The position numbers were made by a program, and so were the translations under genes. Of a stretch of 5,396 nucleotides of DNA, positions 5,253 through 5,396 are shown in pieces (within the stretch, counting starts at the first letter, position 1; each line of letters starts with the position of its first letter). Source of the DNA: Candidatus Bathyarchaeota archaeon (GTDB lineage Archaea > Thermoproteota > Bathyarchaeia > RBG-16-48-13 > GCA-020355125). The notes below the pieces were generated by a model that had not been told where the DNA came from, did no database searches, and saw only the letters and a program-made list of their open reading frames with translations. The DNA is taken from the NCBI GenBank assembly GCA_026014905.1, contig JAOZHK010000164.1:1-5396 (forward strand), in the 5' to 3' direction.

Positions 5253-5396
5253 ATGCAATCATTATGGTTTGCACATATGAGTGATCCACACCTCCCAGAT
5301 GGCTTGGAAGCTTTGAAGAAGGCATTTACACTAATTATGAAAAAAGAGCCTCCGCCTTCATTTATTGTAATCACTGGCGATCTAACTACTGAAGCC
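5253..5396 (+). CDS. Calcineurin-like metallophosphoesterase, 5' end only
   Basis: The frame is open from ATG 5253 to the window edge, giving 48 codons with no stop. The N-terminus reads as a metallophosphoesterase: a hydrophobic strand, then SDPHL (Asp11 and His13, the DxH metal-binding motif I), an amphipathic helix around 18-30, then FIVITGDLT (37-45), whose Gly42-Asp43 is motif II (GDxx). These enzymes use two metal ions to hydrolyse phosphomonoesters or phosphodiesters. The nucleotidase, cyclic-nucleotide or nuclease subclass cannot be told from this fragment, because motifs III-V (GNHD/E, H, GHxH) lie outside the window. A strong SD supports the start. There is a 53-nt gap after the small four-cysteine gene, so co-transcription is possible. 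Confidence 0.85.
   Translation, partial: MQSLWFAHMSDPHLPDGLEALKKAFTLIMKKEPPPSFIVITGDLTTEA

Noticed and set aside
4844..5374. A 176-codon minus-strand open frame over the small protein and phosphoesterase start
   Set aside because: It runs antisense through the metallophosphoesterase start with its strong SD and motifs, and it resembles no family.

Overview
The window looks like a piece of an uncultured prokaryote, most likely an archaeon. The main reason is a monomethylamine methyltransferase (MtmB) homologue; TATA-like AT-rich boxes and compact Shine-Dalgarno (SD) signals fit but prove little. Non-archaeal hosts of MtmB-like genes exist, so the domain of life is a moderate-confidence inference. 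No RNA gene, CRISPR array or mobile element was seen.

Layout. (1) Positions 47-577, plus strand: a short FMN nitroreductase, preceded by an 8-bp inverted repeat and a TATA-like box. (2) 578-724: convergent intergenic gap without a convincing terminator. (3) 725-4204, minus strand, read right to left: a four-gene array of ferredoxin-fusion protein, Cys-rich unknown protein (ATGA overlap with the previous gene), RidA family protein, and MtmB-family methyltransferase. (4) 4205-4372: divergent promoter region with direct repeats. (5) 4373-5396, plus strand: a YkgJ-type Cys-cluster protein, a small four-cysteine protein and the 5' end of a calcineurin-like metallophosphoesterase that runs off the window.

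The array at 725-4204 is the point of interest. The methyltransferase aligns with archaeal MtmB along its whole length, but at the place where MtmB uses an in-frame UAG codon for pyrrolysine it has ordinary sense codons (Thr-Tyr-Tyr). It therefore belongs to a non-pyrrolysine branch, whose substrate is probably not monomethylamine. No corrinoid protein, corrinoid methyltransferase (MtbA) or pyrrolysine gene is in view. Its partners are a two-cluster ferredoxin fused to a conserved domain I cannot name, a protein with CxxCGH and CxC signatures, and a RidA enamine/imine deaminase homologue with intact key residues. A working hypothesis is a redox-assisted demethylation or amine-processing pathway in which RidA clears a reactive imine/enamine. 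This is inference from co-location. The nitroreductase and the plus-strand genes on the right may be unrelated neighbours.
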